Under the pieces are notes generated by a model. The model had not been told where the DNA came from and searched no databases. It was given only the letters and a program-made list of their open reading frames with translations. From Niastella vici (lineage in GTDB: Bacteria; Bacteroidota; Bacteroidia; Chitinophagales; Chitinophagaceae), in the NCBI RefSeq assembly GCF_002077945.1, contig NZ_LVYD01000086.1:1-38220 (forward strand): DNA of 38,220 nucleotides, read 5' to 3'. The position numbers were made by a program, and so were the translations under genes. Position 1 is the stretch's first letter, and every line of letters begins with the position of its first letter. Positions 16,695-24,158 of the stretch are shown here, piece by piece.

Positions 16695-17624
16695 CTAAAG
16701 TGTTTTCAACACGTCGTTCATGCTTCTTACAGCATCGGCACTTTTATTAAAGAGCGCCTGTTCTTCAGCATTCAGATCGAAGTCGAGGATCTTTTCCCAA
16801 CCATTTTTTCCGATGGTAACGGGAACGCCCAAACAAATATCTTTCTGGCCGTATTCGCCGTTCAGGGAAACGCAGCAGGTGAATAATTTCTTCTGATCGC
16901 GTACAATGCTTTCAACCAGGGCAGCTCCGGCTGCTCCGGGCGCATACCAGGCGCTGGTTCCAATGAGTTTGGTAAGGGTGGCACCGCCTACCATGGTATC
17001 AGCAACTATTTGTTTTTGTTTTTCTTCGCTCAGGAATTTAGTAACCGGTATGCTGTTCCAGGTAGCGAAACGGATCAGCGGTATCATGGTTGTATCGCCG
17101 TGTCCACCTACTACAACTGCGTTCAGGTCGGCCGGGCTGCAACCCAGGTGCTGGCTCAGCTGATATTTGAAGCGTGCGCTGTCGAGTGTACCACCCATAC
17201 CAATGATCCTGTTCTTTGGCAAACCGGTAGCGGTGAGTGCCAGGTAGGTCATGGTATCCATGGGGTTACTGATCACAATGATGATGGCATTGGGGGAATA
17301 TTTCAGAATATTTTCGGCAACGGTTCTTACGATACCGGCATTGGTGCCGATCAGTTCTTCACGCGTCATGCCTGGTTTGCGGGGTAAGCCTGATGTAATT
17401 ACAACTACATCGCTGCCGGCTGTTTTGCTGTAATCATTGGTACTTCCGGTGATCCGGGTATCGAATCCCAGTAAAGCGGCCGTTTGCATCATATCCTGTG
17501 CCTTACCTTCGGCCAGCCCTTCTTTGATATCCAATAATACCAGTTCTTCAGCCAGTTCGGCCCGGGCGATATTATCAGCGCAGGTAGCACCTACTGCACC
17601 GGCGCCTACAACAGTTACTTTCAT
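16695..17624 (-). CDS. mdh: Malate dehydrogenase
   Basis: A 309-residue NAD-dependent malate dehydrogenase of the LDH-like type. Rossmann motif 'GAGAVGAT' (7-14) with Asp32 selecting NAD over NADP; substrate arginines Arg82 and Arg88 in 'PRKPGMTREEL', the Arg82 being the residue that marks malate over lactate specificity; Asn120 in 'SNPMD'; the catalytic Asp148/His175 pair in 'TLDSARF' and 'GGHGDTTMIPL'. It interconverts malate and oxaloacetate in the TCA cycle. It is a single gene with the usual length and no disruption. Confidence 0.96.
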   Translation of the reverse strand: MKVTVVGAGAVGATCADNIARAELAEELVLLDIKEGLAEGKAQDMMQTAALLGFDTRITGSTNDYSKTAGSDVVVITSGLPRKPGMTREELIGTNAGIVRTVAENILKYSPNAIIIVISNPMDTMTYLALTATGLPKNRIIGMGGTLDSARFKYQLSQHLGCSPADLNAVVVGGHGDTTMIPLIRFATWNSIPVTKFLSEEKQKQIVADTMVGGATLTKLIGTSAWYAPGAAGAALVESIVRDQKKLFTCCVSLNGEYGQKDICLGVPVTIGKNGWEKILDFDLNAEEQALFNKSADAVRSMNDVLKTL

Positions 17625-17736
17625 CAGAAAAAAATTTAAGGTGTTGAGCTAATTTTTGCGCAAAAATAGTGCGCGATTAAAGAATAATAATTTTTTATTT
17701 ATCGCTTTGGCAGCAGTTGTGTGCCTGCCGCCGCCG

Positions 17737-18243
17737 TTATTGTTTCCTATTAAAGGCTTCCAGCAACTTATCAATTTGCACATTTCCCTCGAAAGTGGTG
17801 ATCAGCTCACCGTTTTTATCATATAAGGCCTGAAAGGGCAGACTTTGCATCTTATAATAGGGCGGCAGAAAGAATTTGGTATCGCGGCCCATAATGACAT
17901 TGTGGTGTTCTGCGATCTTATGAACTTTGTAAAAATCAACCATTTCACTAAAGGGCTGATAGGTTACCATTACGATCTGGTATTTCTTCAGCTCCTTCAT
18001 GCGCTTTTCCATTTCGGCCCACTGGTGTTTGCAATGGTCGCAATCGGGACTGAAATACATAATAAGCGTAGCCTGATGCTGCTTTAGCTGGTTCTTTGTT
18101 AGGGTTGAGCTGTCGGCCTGAAGAATACTGAACGGGGGAATTGTCGGGAACCGTTTGTAGGCCGGACTGTCGGGTGGTAAATTTTGTGCCGATGCCAGTT
18201 TTACCGTAAGTACCAGGATCAATAGGAATAGCCGGTTTTTCAT
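17737..18243 (-). CDS. Thioredoxin-like secreted protein (TlpA/redoxin type)
   Basis: The reading frame extends to an earlier Met at 18282, but the Met at 18243 gives a clean signal peptide ('MKNRLFLLILVLTVKLASAQ'), so that start is chosen; the protein is 168 residues. A thioredoxin fold follows with the redox motif C-D-H-C in 'YFSPDCDHCKHQW', then 'QALYDKNGELITTFEGN' near the end, including the region that carries the cis-Pro loop ('MQSLPFQALYD'). TlpA-like proteins of this type act in the periplasm as reductants or in extracytoplasmic thiol control. It is a single gene. Confidence 0.85.
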   Translation of the reverse strand: MKNRLFLLILVLTVKLASAQNLPPDSPAYKRFPTIPPFSILQADSSTLTKNQLKQHQATLIMYFSPDCDHCKHQWAEMEKRMKELKKYQIVMVTYQPFSEMVDFYKVHKIAEHHNVIMGRDTKFFLPPYYKMQSLPFQALYDKNGELITTFEGNVQIDKLLEAFNRKQ

Positions 18244-18287
18244 CTGCGAATTTTTAATTTTTTGTTTGGCCAGATAGAACACGGAAT

Positions 18288-18328
18288 GATGAAATTTTCA
18301 TGGCCCGGTTTATAATGAAAATTTTATC
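18288..18328. promoter_or_regulatory. 14-bp dyad upstream of the thioredoxin-like gene
   Basis: GATGAAATTTTCAT (18288-18301) and ATGAAAATTTTATC (18315-18328) are inverted with one mismatch and a 13-base spacer. The dyad lies 45 bases before the start at 18243 and could be an operator or an mRNA leader hairpin. The rest of 18244-18536 contains no gene that I can see. Confidence 0.4.
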
Positions 18329-18536
18329 ATGCCTCGTTTCATCTGTCAGCGTATTTTTCTTGCCAGGGCCATCCCGGTTTTAAGGGAACGGCCGGTAAAG
18401 TTTATTGGGTTGCACCCCGAAATTGCGCCAAAGTTATACTCCGCCGCTTTGATATTTATTTTTTTTCAAAAATAACAGGAAATGAATAAGATAGGAACCC
18501 GGTGATTCCATTTAACAAAAAAGATTTGGCAATATT

Positions 18537-18570
18537 TACGAATTACTCGTAGCTTTACGAAAAGTTCGTA
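18537..18570. promoter_or_regulatory. Twin operator dyads of the BlaI-type repressor
   Basis: Two perfect dyads of the form TACGA-N5-TCGTA lie at 18537-18551 and 18556-18570, with centres 19 bp apart, ending 3 bases before the repressor ATG. A possible -7 box (TAGCTTTA, 18550-18557) with TTTG at 18525-18528 lies within them, so repressor binding would block transcription. BlaI/MecI proteins bind TACA/TGTA-type dyads; the TACGA/TCGTA form would be the clade version (inference). Confidence 0.75.
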
Positions 18571-18573
18571 GAT

Positions 18574-18939
18574 ATGGAAAAATTAACTATTCAGGAAGAG
18601 CAGGCCATGCAGGCGATCTGGAAAACGGGGGAGGGCAACATAAAGCTGTTCCTTGAAAATATAGAATCGCCGCAGCCGCCTTATACCACGCTGGCTTCCA
18701 CGGTAAAGAACCTGGAGAAGAAGGGGTTGTTGGAGAGCCGCCTGGTAGGCAACACCTATATGTATAAACCGGCGATCTCTGAAGAGGACTATAAGAAGCA
18801 TTTTATGAGCGGGGTGGTGAAAGATTATTTCGATAACTCGTACAAACAGCTGGTGAATTTTTTCGTGGAGCAAAAGAAGCTGAGTTCTGGCGAGTTGAAG
18901 GATATTATAGACATGATTGAGAAAGGAAACAAGAAATAA
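18574..18939 (+). CDS. BlaI/MecI/CopY-family repressor
   Basis: A 121-residue winged-helix protein. 'LTIQEEQAMQAIWKTGEGNI' is the family N-terminus, 'YTTLASTVKNLEKKGLLE' is the recognition helix and wing region, and 'GNTYMYKPAISEEDYKKHFM' contains the dimerisation-linker segment that is cut in classical BlaI. The C-terminal helices (about 85-121) are the dimer domain. It is followed by an M56 metalloprotease gene, the normal partner, and preceded by twin dyads that point to autorepression. No beta-lactamase gene is nearby, so its regulon is not known. Confidence 0.93.
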   Translation: MEKLTIQEEQAMQAIWKTGEGNIKLFLENIESPQPPYTTLASTVKNLEKKGLLESRLVGNTYMYKPAISEEDYKKHFMSGVVKDYFDNSYKQLVNFFVEQKKLSSGELKDIIDMIEKGNKK

Positions 18940-19023
18940 GAGATTTCGGGATTTTGTGATTTTGAGATTTTGAGATTTCATTTTGTTCCTGCCTTCTGAC
19001 AAATCTTAAAATCCCGAAATCTC
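18940..19023. repeat. Perfect 16-bp inverted repeat between repressor and M56 genes
   Basis: GAGATTTCGGGATTTT (18940-18955) is perfectly complementary to AAAATCCCGAAATCTC (19008-19023), with a 52-base loop that holds further GATTTTGA units. It occupies most of the 124-base gap. It could alter the ratio of repressor to protease expression or stabilise the upstream message. Confidence 0.7.
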
Positions 19024-19063
19024 AAAATCAGAAATCGGTTCAAAGTATTCCAAAAGAAACATT

Positions 19064-20908
19064 ATGTTACAATACCTGCTTAAACTATCCATCAGCCTCT
19101 CCATCGTCTATCTCTTCTACCAGCTCTTCCTGCGGCGGCTTACCTTTTATAACTGGAACCGCTGGTACCTGTTGATCTATTCCATGGTATGTTTTGTAAT
19201 ACCCGTTATAAACGTATTTACCATAATTATAAAGGAGCCTGCCCTGCGCGAATCGGCCATTATCAATTATATCCCGGCCATAACGCAAATGGCAGCGGAA
19301 CGGGATGCAGCAACCGTTACCACCCCTTCGGCGGGCATTGACTGGCTGTTGGTGAGTGCACTGGTTTTTATTACCGGTATGCTGTTGATGGCAGCCCGTT
19401 TGCTGGTGCAGTATTATTCCTTATATAAAATGCGTACTAAGGCGGTATTGTTATACGATGATAAAGTAAAACTGTATCACATTGATGAACCGGTAATGCC
19501 TTTTTCGTTTGGCCGGGGCATTTATGTGAACCAGCATCAGCACAGTGAGCACGAGCTCAAAGAGATCATTCGCCACGAATTTATTCATGTAAAACAACGC
19601 CATTCACTGGATATTATCTGGAGCGAATTGTTGTGTATCCTGAACTGGTATAACCCGTTTGCCTGGCTGCTGCGCCATGATATTCGCCAGAACCTGGAGT
19701 TCATTGCCGATCAGCATGTGCTGCAAACCGGCCTCGACCGCAAAGAATACCAATACCTGTTATTAAAAGTTATAGGAGTTAATTCATTTAGTATAGCCAC
19801 CAATTTTAATTTCTCATCCTTAAAAAGAAGAATAGCCATGATGAACAAAACAAAAAGTGCCCGGGTGCACCTGCTCCGGTTCCTGTTTTTGCTGCCTTTA
19901 CTGATAGTGGTATTGCTGGCCTTCCGCAATGCAACGCATAAACAACAGCAGCAGCCATTGCGCAGCCCGGTGAACGACACCATTCCATTGAATAGCGAAG
20001 TTTGGAAGAAGGTACTCACTATCGACGTCAATGACGTCAATGGCGCCAAAAAGGTCACCATCAGAACTACTGGTGGAAAGGTTGAAACCTATGACCTTAC
20101 AGTACCAAAGGAAAAGGAGGCCTTTGAAAAGAAATATGGGCAGTTGCCTAAACCGCCCGCACCACCGGCCCCGCCAACTGCTGCTGTCAATGGTGATAAT
20201 GAATTAGCACCACCACAGCCCGATGCACCGGAGTTGGCGGAAATAGCTGAGCTGCCCGAAAAGCCGGAAGCTCCGGAAAAGCCCGAACTGGCCGAATTGC
20301 CCGAAAAGCCCGAGGCCCCGGAAATAGCTGAAGCGCCTCAGGTTCCGGTTCCACCTCCGCCCCCAACCCCCATTCCGGTGGATTGCCTTAATAAAAAGGG
20401 GTATTGTATCACTGTTGTCGATAATTACGGCGAGTGCATTGTGATCGTGAAAGACAACAAAAGCAAGAAAATTTTGGAAGCCATTACGCTTACCGACTGG
20501 AACAAGGACAAACAGTATGAGGACAAATATGGAGAAATTCCGCCCCGGAAAGTAATGATCAGGTTGCATACAAAACCGGTAACAAAAGTAGATGTGAAGC
20601 CGGTAACCTCCCTTAAACCGGCGCCTCGTGTGAACCTCGACAATTTCAGGATTGAGCGGGTAAACTTAAAGAAAGATACTTTAGTGAACGTGAAGCCCGT
20701 AACCGTAGTAACGGTTAAAGAACTGCAGTATGCGAAGGTTGAAAACAATGTAAAGGTTGAACGGCTGGCACAGGTAAAAACGACCGTTAACCCAACCGTG
20801 GTCATTTTGGAGCCGGTAAAGGTTACCTCTTCGACAAAGGTGAAAGCGGCCACTGAGCCTGCCCCGGCCGCAAAACCGGTGCCTGCCAACCCCGAAAAGG
20901 ACCAATAA
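19064..20908 (+). CDS. BlaR1-type M56 metalloprotease with Pro/Glu-rich C-terminus
   Basis: A 614-residue membrane protease. Four hydrophobic segments (about 5-22, 35-55, 92-115 and 268-288) surround a cytoplasmic zinc protease site: HEFIH at 171-175 and the third ligand Glu212 in 'NLEFIADQHVL'. In BlaR1 this protease cleaves the BlaI repressor on signal. The C-terminal sensor is not a penicillin-binding domain. Instead it has two related segments each ending 'KYGxxPxx' (around 320-365 and 446-495), a Pro/Glu/Ala-rich linker with two 'ELPEKPEAPE' copies (396-405, 411-420) and a five-proline run (430-434), then a Val/Lys/Thr-rich tail. The sensed signal is unknown. Confidence 0.9.
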   Translation: MLQYLLKLSISLSIVYLFYQLFLRRLTFYNWNRWYLLIYSMVCFVIPVINVFTIIIKEPALRESAIINYIPAITQMAAERDAATVTTPSAGIDWLLVSALVFITGMLLMAARLLVQYYSLYKMRTKAVLLYDDKVKLYHIDEPVMPFSFGRGIYVNQHQHSEHELKEIIRHEFIHVKQRHSLDIIWSELLCILNWYNPFAWLLRHDIRQNLEFIADQHVLQTGLDRKEYQYLLLKVIGVNSFSIATNFNFSSLKRRIAMMNKTKSARVHLLRFLFLLPLLIVVLLAFRNATHKQQQQPLRSPVNDTIPLNSEVWKKVLTIDVNDVNGAKKVTIRTTGGKVETYDLTVPKEKEAFEKKYGQLPKPPAPPAPPTAAVNGDNELAPPQPDAPELAEIAELPEKPEAPEKPELAELPEKPEAPEIAEAPQVPVPPPPPTPIPVDCLNKKGYCITVVDNYGECIVIVKDNKSKKILEAITLTDWNKDKQYEDKYGEIPPRKVMIRLHTKPVTKVDVKPVTSLKPAPRVNLDNFRIERVNLKKDTLVNVKPVTVVTVKELQYAKVENNVKVERLAQVKTTVNPTVVILEPVKVTSSTKVKAATEPAPAAKPVPANPEKDQ

Positions 20909-20988
20909 TAGCCCTTTTACAGGATGCCTGGCCACAGCCTGAACCAGCCAGATCTGTATTTGACAACTATTTACGTTTACCGTTCATT

Positions 20989-21018
20989 TTGCCACCTGAC
21001 AATTTTGCCATAATTTTG
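20989..21018 (+). promoter_or_regulatory. Bacteroidota-type promoter of efp
   Basis: TTG (20989-20991), a 19-base spacer, then TAATTTTG (21011-21018) exactly match the TTG-N19-TAnnTTTG consensus. Transcription would start near 21025, giving a leader of about 44 bases before efp. Confidence 0.75.
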
Positions 21019-21068
21019 CTGCCACTTTTTTAGTACTTGTTTTTTGACTTTTGAAATATTTATAATTT

Positions 21069-21635
21069 ATGGCAAATACCTCGGATATCAGCCGCGGCAT
21101 GATCATTAAACTGGATGGAAGTTTATACACTGTGGTTGAATTTGGTGAAAATAAAACTGCCCGGGCTGCTGCCAAGGTATGGGCAAAATTGAAAGGCCTC
21201 GACAATAGCCGCAGTATTGAAAAAACCTGGAACAGTGGCGATACCATTTTCCCGGTACGTGTTGAACGCAAAACGTTCCAGTACCTGTACAAAGACGATA
21301 CCGGCTACAACTTCATGGATAATGAGACCTTTGAACAGATAGCCCTTGCCGAGAACCTGGTAGATGCGCCCCAGTTCCTCAAAGAAGGACAGGAAGTAGG
21401 CGTACTCATCAACACTGAAACCGAACAACCGATGAGCGTTGAGCTGCCCGATAAGATCGTGTTGAAAGTTACCTATAGCGAACCAGGCGTAAAAGGCGAT
21501 ACGGCTACCCGTACCTTGAAGCCTGCCACCGTTGAAACCGGCGCTACCGTAAACGTACCGCTGTTTGTAAACGAAGGTGAGCTGATTCGTATAAATACGA
21601 AGACCGGCGAATATGTAGAAAGAGTAAAAGAATAA
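21069..21635 (+). CDS. efp: Elongation factor P with Arg32 tip
   Basis: A 188-residue EF-P of normal length with three beta-barrel domains. Domain II/III signatures are intact: 'YNFMDNETFEQI' and 'EPGVKGDTATRTLKPATVETGA', ending 'VPLFVNEGELIRINTKTGEYVERVK'. EF-P binds between P and E sites and rescues ribosomes stalled at consecutive prolines. The domain I tip loop is not the usual PGKG with a modifiable lysine; it reads 'FGENKTARAAAKVWAKL', and the residue at the tip is Arg32 (codon CGG at 21162-21164). Arg32 is the position rhamnosylated by EarP in some proteobacteria. It has its own promoter and terminator and is therefore a single-gene unit. Confidence 0.97.
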   Translation: MANTSDISRGMIIKLDGSLYTVVEFGENKTARAAAKVWAKLKGLDNSRSIEKTWNSGDTIFPVRVERKTFQYLYKDDTGYNFMDNETFEQIALAENLVDAPQFLKEGQEVGVLINTETEQPMSVELPDKIVLKVTYSEPGVKGDTATRTLKPATVETGATVNVPLFVNEGELIRINTKTGEYVERVKE

Positions 21636-21656
21636 TACAAGAGCTTACGTTATACC

Positions 21657-21694
21657 AGGACAATGGAACAAAATTTCCATTGTCCTCTTTTTTT
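21657..21694 (+). terminator. Strong intrinsic terminator of efp
   Basis: AGGACAATGGAA (21657-21668) pairs perfectly with TTCCATTGTCCT (21675-21686), loop of 6, followed by C and seven T. It separates efp from accB. Confidence 0.92.
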
Positions 21695-21807
21695 GGGGTA
21701 CACTTCACGCTATTTAAAAAAAACGGTTTTGGATATTTTTAGTGTGTAATCCTTATCTTAGCCGCCTGTTCTACAGGACTTAAACGACAAACTAAAATTT
21801 TTAACAG

Positions 21808-22296
21808 ATGGATTTTAAACAAATTCAGGAGTTGATCAAGATGATCAACAAATCAAATATTGGCGAAGTGACGATTGAAGAAAAGGGATTTAAATTAACC
21901 ATCAAGCAAAAAGAAGAACCGGCCCAGAATGTCATTGCTGCTCCTGTACATACTCCTATGATGACCGCCATGCCTCAGCAGACCTCGGTTGCCCCTGCTG
22001 CACAAGTGGCTGCTGCCGCCGACAAACCAAAAGCTGCTGAACAAGCTGCCGACAATTTGATCACTATAAAGAGCCCAATGATCGGTACTTTCTACCGCAG
22101 CTCTGCACCCGGTAAACCAGCGTTTATTGAAATAGGCGATGATGTTACCCCCGGAAAAGTGGTTTGCATTATTGAAGCCATGAAACTCTTTAATGAAATT
22201 GAAAGCGAAGTAAAAGGCCGTATTGTAAAAGTGCTGGTAGAAGATGCTTCACCGGTAGAATACGATCAACCTTTGTTCCTGGTTGAACCTGCATAA
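21808..22296 (+). CDS. accB: Biotin carboxyl carrier protein of acetyl-CoA carboxylase
   Basis: A 162-residue protein. The N-terminal helix-rich part ('MDFKQIQELIKMINKSNIGE') is typical AccB, followed by an Ala/Pro/Gln linker (about 38-80) and the biotinyl domain (about 84-162). The biotinylation motif E-A-M-K-L places biotin on Lys126, with the thumb-type segment 'SPMIGTFYRSSAPGKPAFIEIGD' region before it (89-111, quoted by position). It carries biotin between AccC and the carboxyltransferase to make malonyl-CoA. accC follows after 57 bases on the same strand. Confidence 0.96.
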   Translation: MDFKQIQELIKMINKSNIGEVTIEEKGFKLTIKQKEEPAQNVIAAPVHTPMMTAMPQQTSVAPAAQVAAAADKPKAAEQAADNLITIKSPMIGTFYRSSAPGKPAFIEIGDDVTPGKVVCIIEAMKLFNEIESEVKGRIVKVLVEDASPVEYDQPLFLVEPA

Positions 22297-22353
22297 CTTA
22301 ATTAGCTAATTTGCTAATCCCGGTTAAAGTCCGGATCATCAATTTTAAATTCA

Positions 22354-23691
22354 ATGTTCAAGAAAATATTAATTGCCAACCGTGGTGAAATTGCCCTTCG
22401 GGTAATACGTACCTGTAAAGAAATGGGCATCAAAACGGTTGCTGTTTATTCCACTGCCGATAAAGACAGTTTGCACGTGCGCTTTGCCGATGAAGCTGTT
22501 TGTATAGGTAAGGCTGCAAGCTCCGATTCATACCTCAATATTCCCCATATTATGGCCGCGGCAGAGATCACCAATGCCGATGGTATACATCCCGGATACG
22601 GATTTTTGGCCGAAAACGCGCGTTTTGCGGAAATCTGCGGGGAACACAATATCAAATTTATTGGCCCCACACCCGATCAGATCCGTTCTATGGGTGACAA
22701 AATAACTGCCAAGGAAACCATGATCAAAGCCGGTGTACCCGTGGTGCCCGGTGGCGAAGGGTTACTCGAAAGTTTGGAAGAGGCCAAAAGCCTGGCTAAG
22801 GAAGTGGGCTATCCCATTATCCTGAAAGCCACTGCCGGTGGTGGTGGTAAAGGAATGCGTGTTGTATGGAGCGAGGAGGAATTGGAAAAGAACTACAACA
22901 CCGCTAAGGCCGAAGCAGGCGCCGCCTTCAAGAATGACGGCATTTACATGGAGAAATTTGTGGAAGAACCACGCCACATTGAAATACAGGTAGCCGGCGA
23001 CCGCTACGGAAAAGTTTGTCACCTCAGCGAAAGAGATTGCTCTATCCAACGCCGTCACCAGAAGCTGGTTGAAGAATCACCTTCACCCTTTATGACGCCC
23101 GAACTGCGTAAACGAATGGGAGATGCTGCTATAAAGGCCGCTTCGGCCATTGGGTATGAAAGCGTGGGTACCATCGAGTTCCTGGTCGATAAACACCGCA
23201 ATTTCTACTTCATGGAAATGAATACTCGTATTCAGGTAGAACATTGCGTAACGGAAGAAGTGACCAATTTCGACCTTATTAAAGAACAAATAAAGATTGC
23301 AGGTGGCGAAGCCATCAGCGGACAGAACTACGAACCGCAGATGCATGCCATTGAGTGCCGTATCAATGCCGAAGATCCGTATAATGATTTTCGTCCCAGC
23401 CCGGGCAAGATCACTACGTTACATCAACCCGGCGGACATGGTATTCGCGTTGACTCGCATGTATATGCCGGCTATGTAATTCCGCCGTACTACGACTCCA
23501 TGATCGCCAAGATCATTGCCGTGGCGCGTACCCGCGAAGAAGCCATCAATACGATGAGCCGTGCATTAAGCGAGTATGTGATCGAAGGCGTGAAAACAAC
23601 CATTCCTTTCCATCAGCAGCTGATGCGCAACGAAGATTTTATAAAAGGTAATTTCAACACCAAGTTCCTGGAATCATTCAAAATGGTGTAA
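22354..23691 (+). CDS. accC: Acetyl-CoA carboxylase biotin carboxylase subunit
   Basis: A 445-residue ATP-grasp enzyme. Start '[20 protein letters not shown]' is the family N-terminus; the ATP-binding glycine-rich loop is '[13 protein letters not shown]' (about 160-172); '[30 protein letters not shown]' region (about 209-238) and '[18 protein letters not shown]' contain the metal-binding Glu and the catalytic Arg/Glu of biotin carboxylase. It carboxylates biotin on AccB using ATP and bicarbonate. Length and motifs are complete. It ends 12 bases before a palindromic terminator. Confidence 0.97.
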   Translation: MFKKILIANRGEIALRVIRTCKEMGIKTVAVYSTADKDSLHVRFADEAVCIGKAASSDSYLNIPHIMAAAEITNADGIHPGYGFLAENARFAEICGEHNIKFIGPTPDQIRSMGDKITAKETMIKAGVPVVPGGEGLLESLEEAKSLAKEVGYPIILKATAGGGGKGMRVVWSEEELEKNYNTAKAEAGAAFKNDGIYMEKFVEEPRHIEIQVAGDRYGKVCHLSERDCSIQRRHQKLVEESPSPFMTPELRKRMGDAAIKAASAIGYESVGTIEFLVDKHRNFYFMEMNTRIQVEHCVTEEVTNFDLIKEQIKIAGGEAISGQNYEPQMHAIECRINAEDPYNDFRPSPGKITTLHQPGGHGIRVDSHVYAGYVIPPYYDSMIAKIIAVARTREEAINTMSRALSEYVIEGVKTTIPFHQQLMRNEDFIKGNFNTKFLESFKMV

Positions 23692-23702
23692 TTATATGCT
23701 AG

Positions 23703-23734
23703 AAAGTGTCCCGATGCATCGGGACACTTTTTTT
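23703..23734. terminator. Palindromic terminator, accC and convergent small gene
   Basis: A perfect 28-bp palindrome (AAAGTGTCCCGATG then CATCGGGACACTTT, 23703-23730) followed by further T on the plus strand. It sits between convergent genes and should end accC transcripts; the minus-strand T-run is short. The core CCGATGCATCGG recurs in the terminator at 33687. Confidence 0.9.
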
Positions 23735-24029
23735 ATTGCCTGCTTACCGCGCTGTCGGTTTTATTTCCCAGCTTTTTGTTCCGCCATTCAAGCAACACTG
23801 CTTTTTGTTTATCTGTGAGTATTTCGTTCAATTCTTTCTGATTTAAATAAAACTGCAACCGCTCCCGCTGAATAAGCAGGGCCAGTCTTTTCTTCTGTTC
23901 CATTGTAAGCTGCAGATCGCGTAACCGCAGCCGTTCCTGCGCATTGATATTAATAAGTCGTTGTTGGGCTGTACCGGTTGTTCCCATTCCTATCAGCATC
24001 CCCAGCAATATGAATCGCACCCATTTCAT
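23733..24029 (-). CDS. Small secreted Spy/CpxP-like protein
   Basis: A 98-residue protein with a signal peptide (about 1-21, ending 'TTGTAQQ') and a highly charged helical mature part. Two segments, 'LQLTMEQKKRLALLI' and 'EILTDKQKAVLLEWR', have the L-T-x-x-Q pattern of Spy/CpxP periplasmic helical proteins. Those proteins act as ATP-independent chaperones or stress sensors, so such a role is inferred here, not shown. It follows ispH on the same strand with a 129-base structured gap. Its stop codon lies next to the shared palindromic terminator. Confidence 0.65.
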   Translation of the reverse strand: MKWVRFILLGMLIGMGTTGTAQQRLININAQERLRLRDLQLTMEQKKRLALLIQRERLQFYLNQKELNEILTDKQKAVLLEWRNKKLGNKTDSAVSRQ

Positions 24030-24030
24030 G

Positions 24031-24101
24031 GCTATAAAGTTTGTCCTAATGCTTTATAGACCCTGCGATAAACAGGGAGTTTAACCGTGGGTAAAACTCC
24101 C
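24031..24101 (-). promoter_or_regulatory. Three stem-loops before the Spy-like gene
   Basis: In minus-strand order: GGGAGTTT/AAACTCCC (24101-24075), CCCTG/CAGGG (24077-24061), which share three bases and so compete, and CTATAAAG/CTTTATAG (24059-24032), which ends 2 bases before the start codon. A regulated leader or partial terminator after ispH is plausible; no known riboswitch is recognised. Confidence 0.4.
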
Positions 24102-24158
24102 GGCTGTGAAATGGGGTGAATATTTATTTTTTACAGATGAATGCGGTACTACCAACGA

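Noticed and set aside
18574..20908. Beta-lactam resistance operon
   Set aside because: Only the repressor/protease pair is present. No beta-lactamase or penicillin-binding gene is adjacent and the sensor domain is not of that type.
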